This document shows positions 49,763 to 59,373 of a stretch of DNA of 64,000 nt, in pieces (position 1 is the first letter of the stretch; each line of letters opens with the position of its first letter). The stretch comes from Nitratidesulfovibrio termitidis HI1 (lineage in GTDB: Bacteria > Desulfobacterota > Desulfovibrionia > Desulfovibrionales > Desulfovibrionaceae): NCBI RefSeq assembly GCF_000504305.1, contig NZ_KI632512.1, forward strand, positions 3,660,404-3,724,403, written 5' to 3'. Below the pieces are notes generated by a model. That model did no database searches. It was given only the letters and a program-made list of their open reading frames with translations, and was not told the DNA's origin. Made by a program: the position numbers and the translations under genes.

Positions 49763-50201
49763 TGCCACGCGTGACTCCGGCAGGCATGCGCCCGCCGCGC
49801 CCCGTGCGCAGCGGCTCCCGCCCGCGACCCGGCTGACTGGCCGATCCCTTGCGATCGTGCCCGGCGCCGGGGTGCCGCCGGAACCCACCGTGCCCCAGGC
49901 AGTCCCGCCCCGTGCGGACTGCCGTCCTCCGCTTCCACACCGGCTTTCCCGGCAGGCGAATCCGCCATGCTTTCCGACACCCTGGTGCCCGTACACCCGT
50001 GCCGGAAACGTGCGCATTCGTTCCGCCGCATGGGGTCGTCACAAATGCGTGCCGGAACCTTGCGTGGCGGAACGTGCGCGCGGCGGCCCAATTGCCGCCG
50101 CGCGGCACGGCCGCAACGCGAAGTTGGCAACGCCCTGTCTCCTGGGCGAGTCATGTGGTCGCAGGCCGGAGGGGCGGTCCCTTCGGCCTGTCGCCGTTTT
50201 T
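49763..50201 (+). ncRNA. Non-coding RNA region behind the glycine riboswitch
   Basis: About 440 bp follow the riboswitch before a hairpin with T-run. I find no ORF with a ribosome-binding site and protein-like composition in any plus-strand frame; the frames that stay open are Arg/Pro/Ala-rich shadows. The region is also not a known glycine-cleavage or glycine-transport gene. It is therefore either a riboswitch-controlled RNA, or the scar of a deleted gene. Confidence 0.45.
50163..50201 (+). terminator. Hairpin and T-run ending the riboswitch transcript
   Basis: An AGGCCG.AGGG/CCCT.CGGCCT stem (50163-50189) is followed seven bases later by TTTTT (50197-50201). On the minus strand no T-run follows, so it points to plus-strand transcription. 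A second perfect palindrome, TGGGCCTGCACAGGCCCA, follows it at 50201-50218. Confidence 0.55.
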
Positions 50202-50259
50202 GGGCCTGCACAGGCCCAGGGAGAGGGGAAGGGACGAAAGGCGCACCGCCGCCGGTGGG

Positions 50260-51318
50260 TCAGCGTGGTGCGGCAGGCAGGTGGTACAGCACGAAGTGGG
50301 GCAGGGGCGTCCACACTGGGGTGCGCGCCCCGGCTGCCGCCAGCGCGTCGGCTGCCCAGGTGTTGCAGGTGCGAAAGGGGCTGAAGCGCCCGGTGGCTTC
50401 AAAGAACAGGCTGCCGGGCCCGTAGCCCGTGCCGCCGTTTTCCGCAGAGGCCCCGTTTTCCTGCGCGGCATTGCTTTCCTGCGTAGTCCCGATGCGCACG
50501 GGGCGTCCCTCGGCGTCGCGGTGCAGGCTGCCCGCCACGAAGGCCACAAGGTTCCGGTAGCCCTGTCGCGGCAGGTGCAGGATGCGGGTATCCGCGTCGG
50601 GCAGCGGCGGGCCGGACATCACCTCCACGTGCAGGGCCGCAGGCGCCAGGGCCAGAGCCTTCAGGGCCGCGCCGGGGCGCATCCTGTCCCAGGTGGGCGT
50701 GGCCAGGTAGAATTCCCGCGCACCCCAGCCTATGGCCAGGTGGGCGTTGTCCGGCAAGGCTGCCCGATCAGCCTGGCCAGCCAGAGTCGGCGGGCTGTCC
50801 CTTCCGCCGTCCGGCGTCTTTTCCGGTCCGTCGCCCGCCCTGTGACCCAACCTTCGCACGTCCGTCAGCCCCAGCACGTCCGCAACCCCCGGTTCCCCCG
50901 CCACCCGCGCGGGCAGCACGATGTCCGCATGCACCCCGTTGCTGATCACATGGATGGTCACCGGCGGAGCGTTGCGCGTTGGGGCTTCCGCCAATCCCGT
51001 ATTTTCGCCGCCCGGAGTGCCCGATGTGCCCGATGTGTCGATAACGCCCGGCAGAGCGGACACGGGCGCACCGTTCAGCTGTTCCGTGGCGTTGCGCGCC
51101 GCGCCCCCAGGCAGGCAGCAAGCGGGCGACAGCAGTCCGTCAGTCGGACGCGGCATGGCGCCCAGCACGGCCACGGTCAGCAGATACCCCAGCGGCAACA
51201 AGGCCAGGCCGCGCACTGCCCATGCCAGGGCACGGAACAGGGCACGGAACAGGGCGTGGCGCAGGGGGCGGTGCGGCGGTTTCGGCGGCTGGTCGGGATG
51301 TGGAGGGGGGGACGGCAT
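50260..51318 (-). CDS. DUF2459 family membrane-anchored protein
   Basis: A 352-residue protein with one N-terminal membrane helix (about 30-55, WAVRGLALLPLGYLLTVAVLG) and a DUF2459 domain: IHVISNGVHADIVLPA near residue 122, then AIGWGAREFYLATPTW and, at the end, RTCNTWAADALAAAGARTPVW. Function is unknown; family members are periplasmic. A low-complexity Ser/Thr/Gly insert lies at 80-115. The start at 51318 has AGGAAA upstream; a TTG 33 bases earlier is less likely. Its 3' end faces the riboswitch transcript, which would become antisense to it on read-through. Confidence 0.85.
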   Translation of the reverse strand: MPSPPPHPDQPPKPPHRPLRHALFRALFRALAWAVRGLALLPLGYLLTVAVLGAMPRPTDGLLSPACCLPGGAARNATEQLNGAPVSALPGVIDTSGTSGTPGGENTGLAEAPTRNAPPVTIHVISNGVHADIVLPARVAGEPGVADVLGLTDVRRLGHRAGDGPEKTPDGGRDSPPTLAGQADRAALPDNAHLAIGWGAREFYLATPTWDRMRPGAALKALALAPAALHVEVMSGPPLPDADTRILHLPRQGYRNLVAFVAGSLHRDAEGRPVRIGTTQESNAAQENGASAENGGTGYGPGSLFFEATGRFSPFRTCNTWAADALAAAGARTPVWTPLPHFVLYHLPAAPR

Positions 51319-51579
51319 GCGTTTTCCTGCGGCGGCACGGGGGAAGGGCAAGCAATGGCCATGGTATGCGTAACCCGGTGGATTGCCAAGGCATCGGGTT
51401 ATGGTGCGTGATATCGATGATAATGCATGGGGGTTTTTCGGAAAATCATTTCACACAGACGTTCGTTTCAGTGTACGCTGGCGACAGGATTCTCTCCTCC
51501 CGTCCGAGCCCGGCATCCTGCCGGGGCGCGGCGGGCTTGCGGTCACCCCCCTTCACCCTCCAACCGCAGGAGTGGCACC

Positions 51580-51981
51580 ATGCAGGAAGTCAGACTGCAC
51601 CGTAACGGACGCGAAGACCTCGTTTTCAGCGGCGAACATCTGGCCACGGTGGATGACCGCGAATGGATGGGCATAGCCCCCAACTGGTGGGAACTGGCCC
51701 TGTACCGGTCCGAGGCGGGGGGCTTCGTGCTCTCCTCCGTGTTCTACCTGAATTTTCCCCGTCACCGCGTACTGCGCGGAGCCGTGGTGTTCCAGAGCAT
51801 CGCCGACGTGCGCGACTACGTGGTCAACGCGTGCAACGGCCCCTCCATGATCGCCGACGGCCTGCTGGGCCGGGCGCGCAGGCGCATCCGCCAGTTGGAC
51901 GATCCCATTCCGCCGTTGCCGCAGTTCGCGCCGGTATCCGACTACGAATCCTTCGGAGAACGCGAGATTCCCTATGCATGA
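51580..51981 (+). CDS. Small conserved-looking hypothetical protein
   Basis: A 133-residue cytosolic protein I do not recognise. It opens MQEVRLHRNGREDLVFSGE and continues with WWELALYRSEAGGFVLSSVFY and VVFQSIADVRDYVVNACNG, suggesting a compact alpha/beta fold, and ends with an acidic tail. AGGAG lies eight bases upstream of the start, and a strong terminator follows, so it is a well-formed single-gene unit. It is flanked by DUF2459 and a diguanylate cyclase, neither suggesting a role. Confidence 0.8.
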   Translation: MQEVRLHRNGREDLVFSGEHLATVDDREWMGIAPNWWELALYRSEAGGFVLSSVFYLNFPRHRVLRGAVVFQSIADVRDYVVNACNGPSMIADGLLGRARRRIRQLDDPIPPLPQFAPVSDYESFGEREIPYA

Positions 51982-52034
51982 CGCAGGATGCACGATGAAA
52001 ATCCCCCTGCCGTTCGTGGTGAGGGGATGCCATG

Positions 52035-52061
52035 AAACGGCGGCCAGGGCCGCCGTTTTTT
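52035..52061 (+). terminator. Terminator of the 51580 gene
   Basis: AAACGGCGGC/GCCGCCGTTT arms with a CAGG loop run into TTTTTT. It lies between convergent genes and may work in both directions. Confidence 0.92.
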
Positions 52062-52105
52062 GCAGGAGGAGGGCGGAAGTCGGTGCCTCCAGAAGGCCCG
52101 GTGCC

Positions 52106-53962
52106 TTACGCGGTGTGCCGGGGTACGTACGGATGGAACTTGAAGTCGTCCTTCAGCATGTGCCTCATGACCACTTCGCGCGTGACGATGCCGATCACAT
52201 CGCCAAGGGGCGTCTGGGAGCGTTCGTACTGCGCCTTCAGGTCGTGGGCGGCGCCGAGGAGAGCGGCGTGTATCAGGGCGTGCTCGTCGGCTTCGGGGTA
52301 GCCGATCCTGCGCTGGAAAAGCTCTTCGTCCCGGAAGTGGATGGCCAGATCGTCGACCAGGTCGTGGAGCAAGGCCAGGCAGTCGGCGTGCGGGGTATCG
52401 TGCAGGAAGGCGGTCAGCAACTGGTTGCCAAGTTCGAGCAGATGGCGGTGCTGGCCGTCGATGTGCTGGTCGCCGCATTCGTAAAACGGGCTCCACACGA
52501 AGCGCACCAGTTCGCCCCGAGGCGGCAAGCTTTCGTGCGCGGCCAGTGGCGGCGCGGCGACTACCCTGTCCCGGCCCTCCGTCTTGGACTGGTACAGGGC
52601 GCGGTCGGCCATGTTGATGACCTGGCGCGGCGTTACGTCCATCCCCCCCCGCACGGTGGTCACGCCCACGCTGATGGTGAGGTGCCCCACAGGCGAGCCG
52701 GAATGGGCGGTGTTCAGGTCGGCCACGGCCCGGCGGATACTCTCGGCCACCTTGAATGCGCCCTGTTCCGGCGTGTTCGGCAACACGCAGGCGAATTCCT
52801 CGCCGCCGTAGCGGGCCACCATGTCCGGCGCGCGGTGCACTATGGCGCTCAGGGTACGGGCCACGACCTGCAGGCAGGAGTCGCCCGCGGGATGTCCATA
52901 GGTGTCGTTGTAGGCCTTGAAGTGATCCACGTCGATCATGAGCAGCGACAGCACGTCCTCGGTCCGCTGCATCCGGCGCAGTTCCATGTCCAGCACCGTA
53001 TCGAAGCGGCTTCTGTTGAAGATGCCTGTCAGCGGGTCGCACATGGCCTTCTGCTGCCACATCAGGCTGCAACTGTCCGCGTTCAGCAACTGGCTGTTGT
53101 GCAGGCTCACCGCCAACGCCACCAGCGTGGTACTGCACAGGAACGTCGCGAGCATGAAGGTGGCTTCGCCCGTGGTGGGCATCTGGAATGGGCCGAATCC
53201 CCAGGTGGCCATGTAGGTCACCGCCATCATGCTGACCGTGAGCACCAGCGTCAATCCGTTCAGGCGCACATGGTAAGCCAGCAGCAGCAGCAGCGGCAGG
53301 ATAAGATAGACGAGCCCGCCGAACCCGTTGAACGCCGGGAACAGGCACAGCAGGATGCCGCACAATCCCCCCGCGATCCAGCGGCATTCGGCACGGGTGG
53401 GGAGAGGGTACGTGGTCCAGTTCCGGTATAGGGGGTAGACCAGCAACGGGCCGAGGGAGAGTCCCATAACCAGGGTGGCGAACAGGTTCATGGCCTCGGG
53501 CCGGGAAATGCGCTCGCCAAGGAGTTGCTGCGACGTGATGATGCCGGCCCCCACGAGGGCGGCGGGCATGAAGACGTAGCCCATGACCCGGAACAGGTCG
53601 GGCACGCTGGTGGGCGGCTTGGTGAAGACACGCCGCATGAGCCACGCGGCTATGCCCCCGGCCATGGCTTCGGCCAGGGCTTCGGCCAGGGTGAAGTCGA
53701 AGGGCTGGGCCGAGTTTGTCAGCAGCGATACGGCCAGCGACAGCAGCATGACGAGGGGAACACCCAGCCAGCCGACACGCAGGCAGATCACCATGGCGAC
53801 ACCTGAGCCCAGGCTTAGCGGGGTCTGCCTGCTGAGCGGGAAGGGAAAGGCGACAATGTCCACCCACACGGCACAGCAATAGATGCTGAGCGCCTTGAAA
53901 AGCCATGCTTTGCCTGGCAGGCCGGGAAGCGGGAAGGCTTCATTGGATGCATCGTCGTTCAT
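52106..53962 (-). CDS. Diguanylate cyclase with MASE1-like membrane domain and C-terminal hemerythrin
   Basis: A 618-residue protein. Residues 20-290 form eight or so membrane helices of MASE1 type. The GGDEF domain (about 300-465) has active-site GGEEF at 386-390 and inhibitory site R377xxD380. The C-terminal bacteriohemerythrin domain (488-614) keeps the expected diiron ligands: His504 (DGQHRHL), His542 and Glu546 (IHFRDEE), His561 and His565 (EHALIH), and His601 with Asp605/606 (RHMLKDD). A di-iron site binding O2 next to a cyclase suggests that oxygen controls cyclic-di-GMP output, as reported for a Vibrio hemerythrin cyclase. This is inferred for this protein. Confidence 0.93.
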   Translation of the reverse strand: MNDDASNEAFPLPGLPGKAWLFKALSIYCCAVWVDIVAFPFPLSRQTPLSLGSGVAMVICLRVGWLGVPLVMLLSLAVSLLTNSAQPFDFTLAEALAEAMAGGIAAWLMRRVFTKPPTSVPDLFRVMGYVFMPAALVGAGIITSQQLLGERISRPEAMNLFATLVMGLSLGPLLVYPLYRNWTTYPLPTRAECRWIAGGLCGILLCLFPAFNGFGGLVYLILPLLLLLAYHVRLNGLTLVLTVSMMAVTYMATWGFGPFQMPTTGEATFMLATFLCSTTLVALAVSLHNSQLLNADSCSLMWQQKAMCDPLTGIFNRSRFDTVLDMELRRMQRTEDVLSLLMIDVDHFKAYNDTYGHPAGDSCLQVVARTLSAIVHRAPDMVARYGGEEFACVLPNTPEQGAFKVAESIRRAVADLNTAHSGSPVGHLTISVGVTTVRGGMDVTPRQVINMADRALYQSKTEGRDRVVAAPPLAAHESLPPRGELVRFVWSPFYECGDQHIDGQHRHLLELGNQLLTAFLHDTPHADCLALLHDLVDDLAIHFRDEELFQRRIGYPEADEHALIHAALLGAAHDLKAQYERSQTPLGDVIGIVTREVVMRHMLKDDFKFHPYVPRHTA

Positions 53963-54240
53963 ACTATATGGCTATACGCGATTCCCGACCGTGGGCAAGG
54001 TGGTGGAATGCCCACCCCAGCGCGGCCCGGGTAGGCCCATGTCGGCCCGGAACGGTCGGAAGCGCCTCGGATGCTGTGCTGCGGGGGCGGGTGCGCGCTG
54101 TGTTTCGTGGAAGTAGCAGTGCCGGATGTGCAGATTGAACAGCCAGCCCGAAAAATGGACTGCAATGGAGGCCGGTTGGGCGTGCATGCAGGGATATGGG
54201 GGAAAGCCCCCATGCGAGGTGTCGTTGCCCCCGTGCAGGG

Positions 54241-54933
54241 TTAGGGGACGCCCGATTCGCCAAGGTACACCGACGACACGTCGGGGATGGTCCGTACCAT
54301 TTGCACCAGGGCGTGCCAGTCCAGGTCCTCGTCGGTGGCGATACGCACCACCAGTCGGCAGCGGTCCGTGGCGGCGTCGCATTCGTAGACCGAAATCTGC
54401 ACGTCTTCACACCCGAAGCCGTGCAAGGCGGCCACCACCGCGTCGAAGGGGGCGGACCCACCCGGAGAGGACACGGTGAGCGTGTAGTAGCGTTGCGCAT
54501 GGGCCGACACGCGGTGCATCTGCGGTGACAGGTAGACGATGGCCGTCACCACCAGCGCCGTGCACAGGGCGGGCACGTACATGCCGACGCCAACGGAAAG
54601 CCCCACCCCGGTCACCACCCACAGCATGGTGGCCGTGGTCAGGCCGCGTACCCGGCTCTTGCCTTTGAGGATGGCCCCGCCGCCGATGAACCCGATGCCC
54701 GACACGGCGTACGAGGCCACGCGGGCGGCATCGGCATGGGCGATGGCGGAGATGTACAGCGAAAGCTGGCCCAGCAGACAGGCGGCCACGGCCACCAGCA
54801 TGTTGGTGCGGAAACCGGCGGCCTGTCCCTTGCGTTCCCGCTCGTAGCCCACCAGCGCGCCAAAGACGGCGGAGGCGGCAAGGCGGGCGATGTCGGGCAG
54901 CAGGTCGTGGAGTTGGGTGACGAATTCGTTCAT
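54241..54933 (-). CDS. MgtC/SapB family membrane protein
   Basis: A 230-residue protein with four to five membrane helices and the MgtC core (ARLAASAVFGALVGYERERKG, AAGFRTNMLVAVAACLLGQLS, VSGIGFIGGGAILKGKSRVRGLTTA). A C-terminal cytosolic ACT-like domain follows (YYTLTVSSPGG...). MgtC proteins are linked to magnesium limitation and membrane potential, and several act as regulators and not transporters. It appears to be a single gene. Confidence 0.9.
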   Translation of the reverse strand: MNEFVTQLHDLLPDIARLAASAVFGALVGYERERKGQAAGFRTNMLVAVAACLLGQLSLYISAIAHADAARVASYAVSGIGFIGGGAILKGKSRVRGLTTATMLWVVTGVGLSVGVGMYVPALCTALVVTAIVYLSPQMHRVSAHAQRYYTLTVSSPGGSAPFDAVVAALHGFGCEDVQISVYECDAATDRCRLVVRIATDEDLDWHALVQMVRTIPDVSSVYLGESGVP

Positions 54934-55152
54934 GGCGTGTGGCCCTGTGGCACGCGCCCTCGTGACCGGGCATGCGGAGAGGAGGTGCGGATGCCGGGAA
55001 CGGCTGCGGGTGGCGGGGACGATGGGGAAGTCCGCCCATGCAGCCTACGCCCGGCTGGGGACGCTGTCCATCCGGTATCGGCCGGTATCGGAGGGATGAC
55101 CGGGCGTGGCGGAAGGCGGCACGCCGCGCCGCCGCCACGCCATCCTGCCGCG

Positions 55153-56451
55153 CTACCCGTGCAGTTGCAAAAACACCAGCCGGTCCAGCACGTCCAGCAG
55201 TTCCGCGTACAGGCCGCCGCTGGCCATGGGCGGGCCGAACAGGGCGGCGCGCTGTTCCTTCAGGCTCTGGCGCGAGACTGTTTCCGGAAAGGTCTTGGAC
55301 AGGGTCATGGCCAGCCGTTCGGCCAGCAGGTAGCCGGTGACGCCCTTGTGGAACAGGGCCAGCCGGTTCAGGAAGTCCGCCTTGCGCTCGTGCCAGTAGT
55401 CTTCGGCGGCGGGGGTGGGCGGGGTGGATACGGCGGTGCACACCGCCGCGTGCAGGTTGTTCAGGTTGGCGCCGGGAATGCCCGCGCGCCAGCCGATGAG
55501 CCATGAATTGCGGCGAAAGAACAGGCAGTGGTTGATGCCGATGGTCACGATGTCGTCGAACAGCGCGCGGGCGCGCAGCAGGCCGTCGTCGTGCCAGCGG
55601 GCGGGCAGGGCGTCCAGTTCCCATGCGGGCACCAGCGGGTTTGCGGCGCGCAGACCGCCGGAGGGGGGGGCGGTGTTACCGGGGGGAGCCGGGCAGCCGG
55701 AAGCAGATGGGCTTTCGGTCAGGCGTTCCACCAGATGCGCCAGCCACAGGTTGGCCTGGGGCGATTCCGGCGTTTCGAGGTGGGTGTAGCTGAGGGTGTA
55801 GCTGCCCGCGCCGTACCTGCCGTGCAGGATGCACGGCTGCCCGGCCAGAAAGGTGGGCCGCAGGCGGATGCCGTACAGGTCCTCCCATTCCGTGAAGGTG
55901 CCGGGGGGCAGGGTGTCCAGCGGCAGGTCCGCCACCCAGAAGTCGCTGCCCGGTTCGGTGTAGCGGGCCAGGATTTCCACGTCGTGGCCGTCTTCCGGGG
56001 CAAAGCGGCCCGGCCACCACACCGGCAGGGCCGGTTCCGGCGGCAGGGCGTGGGGGACAAGAGGGTGCCCCGCGCTGACCGTGGCATGTATGTGGCCGGA
56101 CACGAAATGCTGCATGCGGTCGGTGAACGACGCGCGCGACCACGGGCACAGCCCAAGGCCGTGTTCTCCGGTAAGGCCAAGGCCCGCGCCGCCGCAGAAG
56201 CCAAGGTAGCGGCCGCCACCGGCCACGTAGTCGCGCACGGCCCGCATGCCCGTGTCGCCCAGTGCGTCGGCCTTGAGGCGGGCGGTGCCGCCGGGCACCA
56301 GCAGCAGGGCGGGGGGATTGCGGGAAAGCAGGCCGTCGGCTATCTCTTGCGCCCGCACCAGCCGGTACGGCAGGCCCATGCTTTCCACCGCACGCCAGGC
56401 CAGCAGCCCCCAGACGTGGGATTCGTCCCAAAGTATGTGAAGGGTTGACAT
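55153..56451 (-). CDS. BPL_N domain protein (glutamine-amidotransferase-like)
   Basis: A 432-residue protein with an N-terminal domain of the biotin-protein-ligase-N / class I glutamine-amidotransferase-like fold: LLVPGGTARLKADALG near residue 54, and YVAGGGRYLGFCGGAGLGL near 82 with Cys at the position of the nucleophile elbow. The catalytic His is near HGRYGAGSYTLSYTHLETP. The C-terminal 180 residues are helical and specific to these bacteria. Its reaction is unknown. The start at 56451 is preferred (AGAGAG upstream) over an ATG five codons earlier. Confidence 0.8.
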   Translation of the reverse strand: MSTLHILWDESHVWGLLAWRAVESMGLPYRLVRAQEIADGLLSRNPPALLLVPGGTARLKADALGDTGMRAVRDYVAGGGRYLGFCGGAGLGLTGEHGLGLCPWSRASFTDRMQHFVSGHIHATVSAGHPLVPHALPPEPALPVWWPGRFAPEDGHDVEILARYTEPGSDFWVADLPLDTLPPGTFTEWEDLYGIRLRPTFLAGQPCILHGRYGAGSYTLSYTHLETPESPQANLWLAHLVERLTESPSASGCPAPPGNTAPPSGGLRAANPLVPAWELDALPARWHDDGLLRARALFDDIVTIGINHCLFFRRNSWLIGWRAGIPGANLNNLHAAVCTAVSTPPTPAAEDYWHERKADFLNRLALFHKGVTGYLLAERLAMTLSKTFPETVSRQSLKEQRAALFGPPMASGGLYAELLDVLDRLVFLQLHG

Positions 56452-56646
56452 CTCTCTGCCGCTCATTAGGGTGGGGAAGCCGTTTTACCGGGGCATCGCC
56501 GGGCCTTGCCGTCATGACGAAACGTCCGCGCGGCATGCCCGGCGCGGCGTTTCGCCCGTGATCGGGAACACGTTGCCGGGCATACGCTGCCGGGCGCATC
56601 GCCCGCCGGTGCGGCACCCTACATCATCTTTTCCGGAGATTACAAC

Positions 56647-59331
56647 ATGTCGGACAACGCGCTGCCCAAGGGCTACGAGCCTCGGGACGTCGAATCCCGC
56701 TGGCGTGCCCACTGGGAGGGGAACAATACCTTCACCCCCGATCTGGACGCCCCCGGCGAACCTTTCTCCATCGTCATACCGCCGCCCAACGTCACCGGGG
56801 CCCTGCACATGGGCCACGCCCTCAACCTGACCATTCAGGACATCCTGTGTCGTCATGCCCGCCAGAAGGGCAAGAAGGTGCTGTGGGTGCCGGGCACCGA
56901 CCACGCGGGCATCGCCACCCAGAACGTGGTGGAACGCGGGCTGGCCAAGGAAGGCAAGGGCCGCCACGACCTGGGCCGCGAGAAGTTCATCGAGCGGGTA
57001 TGGGAATGGCGCGAGGAATACGGCACCCGTATCCTGAACCAGATCCGCGCCATGGGCGCCTCCGTGGACTGGACGCGCGAGCGCTTCACCATGGACGAAG
57101 GCCTTTCGCGCGCCGTGCGTCAGGTGTTCGTGAAGCTGTACGACGACGGCCTGATCTACAAGGGCGACTACATCATCAACTGGTGCAACCGCTGCCACAC
57201 CGCCCTTGCCGATGACGAAGTGGATCACCTGCCGCGCAAGGACCACCTGTGGCAGTTGCGCTACCCGCTGGCCGACGGCAGCGGTGAACTGGTCATCGCC
57301 ACCACTCGCCCGGAGACCATGTTCGGCGACACCGCCGTGTGCGTGCACCCCGAGGACGAGCGCTACACCGCCTTCATCGGCAAGATGGTGAAGCTGCCCC
57401 TGACGGACCGCGAGATTCCGGTCATCGCCGACAACTACGTGGACCGCGAATTCGGCACCGGCGCGCTGAAGGTCACCCCCTCGCACGACCACAACGACTG
57501 GGAACTGGGCCACCGCCACAAGCTGGAATTCCTTCAGGTCATCGACGAGAACGGCGTGATGAACGAACACGCCGGCATCTACGCGGGCCTGACCAAGGAA
57601 GAATGCCGCAAGCGCGTGGTGGCCGACCTTGCCGACCAGGGCATCCTGGTCAAGGAAGAGGAACTGGACCACAGCGTGGGCCATTGCTACCGCTGCAAGT
57701 CGGTCATCGAGCCGCACGTGTCCACCCAGTGGTTCGTGGCGGCCAGCAAGATGGCCCCGCGCGCCCGCGCCGCCGTGCCCGCCAGCACGCAGATTTTCCC
57801 CGACAACTGGGAGAAGACCTACTACAACTGGCTGGACAACATCCGCGACTGGTGCATCAGCCGCCAGATATGGTGGGGCCACCGCATTCCCGCGTGGACC
57901 TGCGGCGACTGCGGCAAGCTGATAGTGGCCGTGGACGCGCCGGAACGCTGCTCCTGCGGCAGCGGCAACCTGACGCAGGACGAGGACGTGCTGGACACGT
58001 GGTTCTCGTCCGCGCTGTGGCCGTTCTCGACCATGGGATGGCCGGACGACACGCGCGAACTGAAGACCTTCTACCCCACTTCGGTGCTGGTCACCGGCTT
58101 CGACATCCTGTTCTTCTGGGTGGCCCGCATGATGATGATGGGGCTGCACTTCATGGACGAGGTGCCGTTCCGCCACGTGTACATCCACGCCCTGGTGCGC
58201 GATGCCGAAGGCCGCAAGATGTCCAAGTCCACGGGCAACGTCATCGACCCGCTGGAAATGATCGACAAGTACGGCACCGATTCGCTGCGCTTCACCCTGG
58301 CGGCCTTCGCGGCCATGGGGCGCGACATCAAGCTGAGCGAGGAACGCATCGAGGGGTACCGCCACTTCGTCAACAAGCTGTGGAACGCCGCGCGGTTCGC
58401 GCTGATGAACCTGCCCGACGACGAAGCGCCCGCCCCGGTGGACCTGGACACCGTGCAGGGGCTGCACCACCGCTGGATCCTGCACCGGCTGGAAGAGATG
58501 AAGGAATCCACCGACGCCGCCATCGTGGGCTACCGCTTCAACGATGCGGCGCAGGGGCTGTACCGGTTCATCTGGAACGAGTTCTGCGACTGGTACCTGG
58601 AACTCATCAAGCCAGACATGCAAAGCAATGGGCCAGACATGCAGAGCAATGGGCAGGCCGGGGGCGAACGCAAGGCCGCGGCGCAGCACGTGCTGCTTAC
58701 CGTGCTGCGCGAAACCCTGACCCTGCTGCACCCCATCATGCCGTTCATCACCTGCGAAATCTGGGCGGCTCTGCCCGGCAACGCAGGCGCCGACCTTGCC
58801 GTGCAGCCCTTCCCCGCCGCGCGCCCCGGCTGCGTCCGGACAGAGGACGCCGCGCGCATGGAGCTGGTGCAGGGCGTCATCGGCGCGGTGCGCACCATCC
58901 GGGCGGAACTGAACATCGCGCCTTCGCTGCGCCTGACCGCGCTGGTGCGCACGGCCAACGAGCACGACCGGCAGGTGCTGGAAGAAAACCGCCAGATGCT
59001 GCTGGTGCTGGCCCGGCTGGAAAACGCCGAGTTCGGCCCCGCCATCGAGGCTCCGCGGGCTTCGGCCAGCAACGTGGTGTCCGGCAACGAGGTCATCGTG
59101 CCGCTGACCGGCGCCGTGGACTTCGAGGCGGAGCTTGCCCGCCTGGACAAGGAACTGGGCAAGATCGAAAAGGATCTGGTGCAGGTGAACAAGAAGCTGG
59201 CCAACGAGAGCTTCGTGGACAAGGCCCCCGCCGAGGTGGTGGCCAAGGAACGCGCCCGCGCCAGTGAACTGGCCGATGCCAAGGCCAAGCTGGAGGCGTT
59301 GCAGCAACGGTTCCGCGAGGCCATCAGCTAG
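56647..59331 (+). CDS. valS: Valyl-tRNA synthetase
   Basis: An 894-residue class Ia synthetase. It has the HIGH-type motif HMGH near residue 55, the CP1 editing domain at about 190-340, KMSKS near 525, the anticodon-binding domain (about 600-760) and the C-terminal coiled coil (LARLDKELGKIEKDLVQVNKKL). A 21-bp in-frame duplication (58612-58653) gives repeated PDMQSNG units in the anticodon-binding domain. The start is preceded by TCCGGAGA. It is transcribed singly and ends at a strong terminator. Confidence 0.97.
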   Translation: MSDNALPKGYEPRDVESRWRAHWEGNNTFTPDLDAPGEPFSIVIPPPNVTGALHMGHALNLTIQDILCRHARQKGKKVLWVPGTDHAGIATQNVVERGLAKEGKGRHDLGREKFIERVWEWREEYGTRILNQIRAMGASVDWTRERFTMDEGLSRAVRQVFVKLYDDGLIYKGDYIINWCNRCHTALADDEVDHLPRKDHLWQLRYPLADGSGELVIATTRPETMFGDTAVCVHPEDERYTAFIGKMVKLPLTDREIPVIADNYVDREFGTGALKVTPSHDHNDWELGHRHKLEFLQVIDENGVMNEHAGIYAGLTKEECRKRVVADLADQGILVKEEELDHSVGHCYRCKSVIEPHVSTQWFVAASKMAPRARAAVPASTQIFPDNWEKTYYNWLDNIRDWCISRQIWWGHRIPAWTCGDCGKLIVAVDAPERCSCGSGNLTQDEDVLDTWFSSALWPFSTMGWPDDTRELKTFYPTSVLVTGFDILFFWVARMMMMGLHFMDEVPFRHVYIHALVRDAEGRKMSKSTGNVIDPLEMIDKYGTDSLRFTLAAFAAMGRDIKLSEERIEGYRHFVNKLWNAARFALMNLPDDEAPAPVDLDTVQGLHHRWILHRLEEMKESTDAAIVGYRFNDAAQGLYRFIWNEFCDWYLELIKPDMQSNGPDMQSNGQAGGERKAAAQHVLLTVLRETLTLLHPIMPFITCEIWAALPGNAGADLAVQPFPAARPGCVRTEDAARMELVQGVIGAVRTIRAELNIAPSLRLTALVRTANEHDRQVLEENRQMLLVLARLENAEFGPAIEAPRASASNVVSGNEVIVPLTGAVDFEAELARLDKELGKIEKDLVQVNKKLANESFVDKAPAEVVAKERARASELADAKAKLEALQQRFREAIS
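58612..58653 (+). repeat. 21-bp in-frame tandem duplication in valS
   Basis: Two copies of CCAGACATGCARAGCAATGGG differ at one base. They add seven residues (PDMQSNG twice) to a loop in the anticodon-binding region. Confidence 0.95.
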
Positions 59332-59373
59332 GGTCGTTTCCAAAAGGTCTTTCATCTGTTGAGATGAAATGAC

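Noticed and set aside
49440-50211. Minus-strand ORFs across the glycine riboswitch and following region
   Set aside because: They lack ribosome-binding sites, are Arg/Ala/Gly-rich, and conflict with the well-formed riboswitch on the plus strand.
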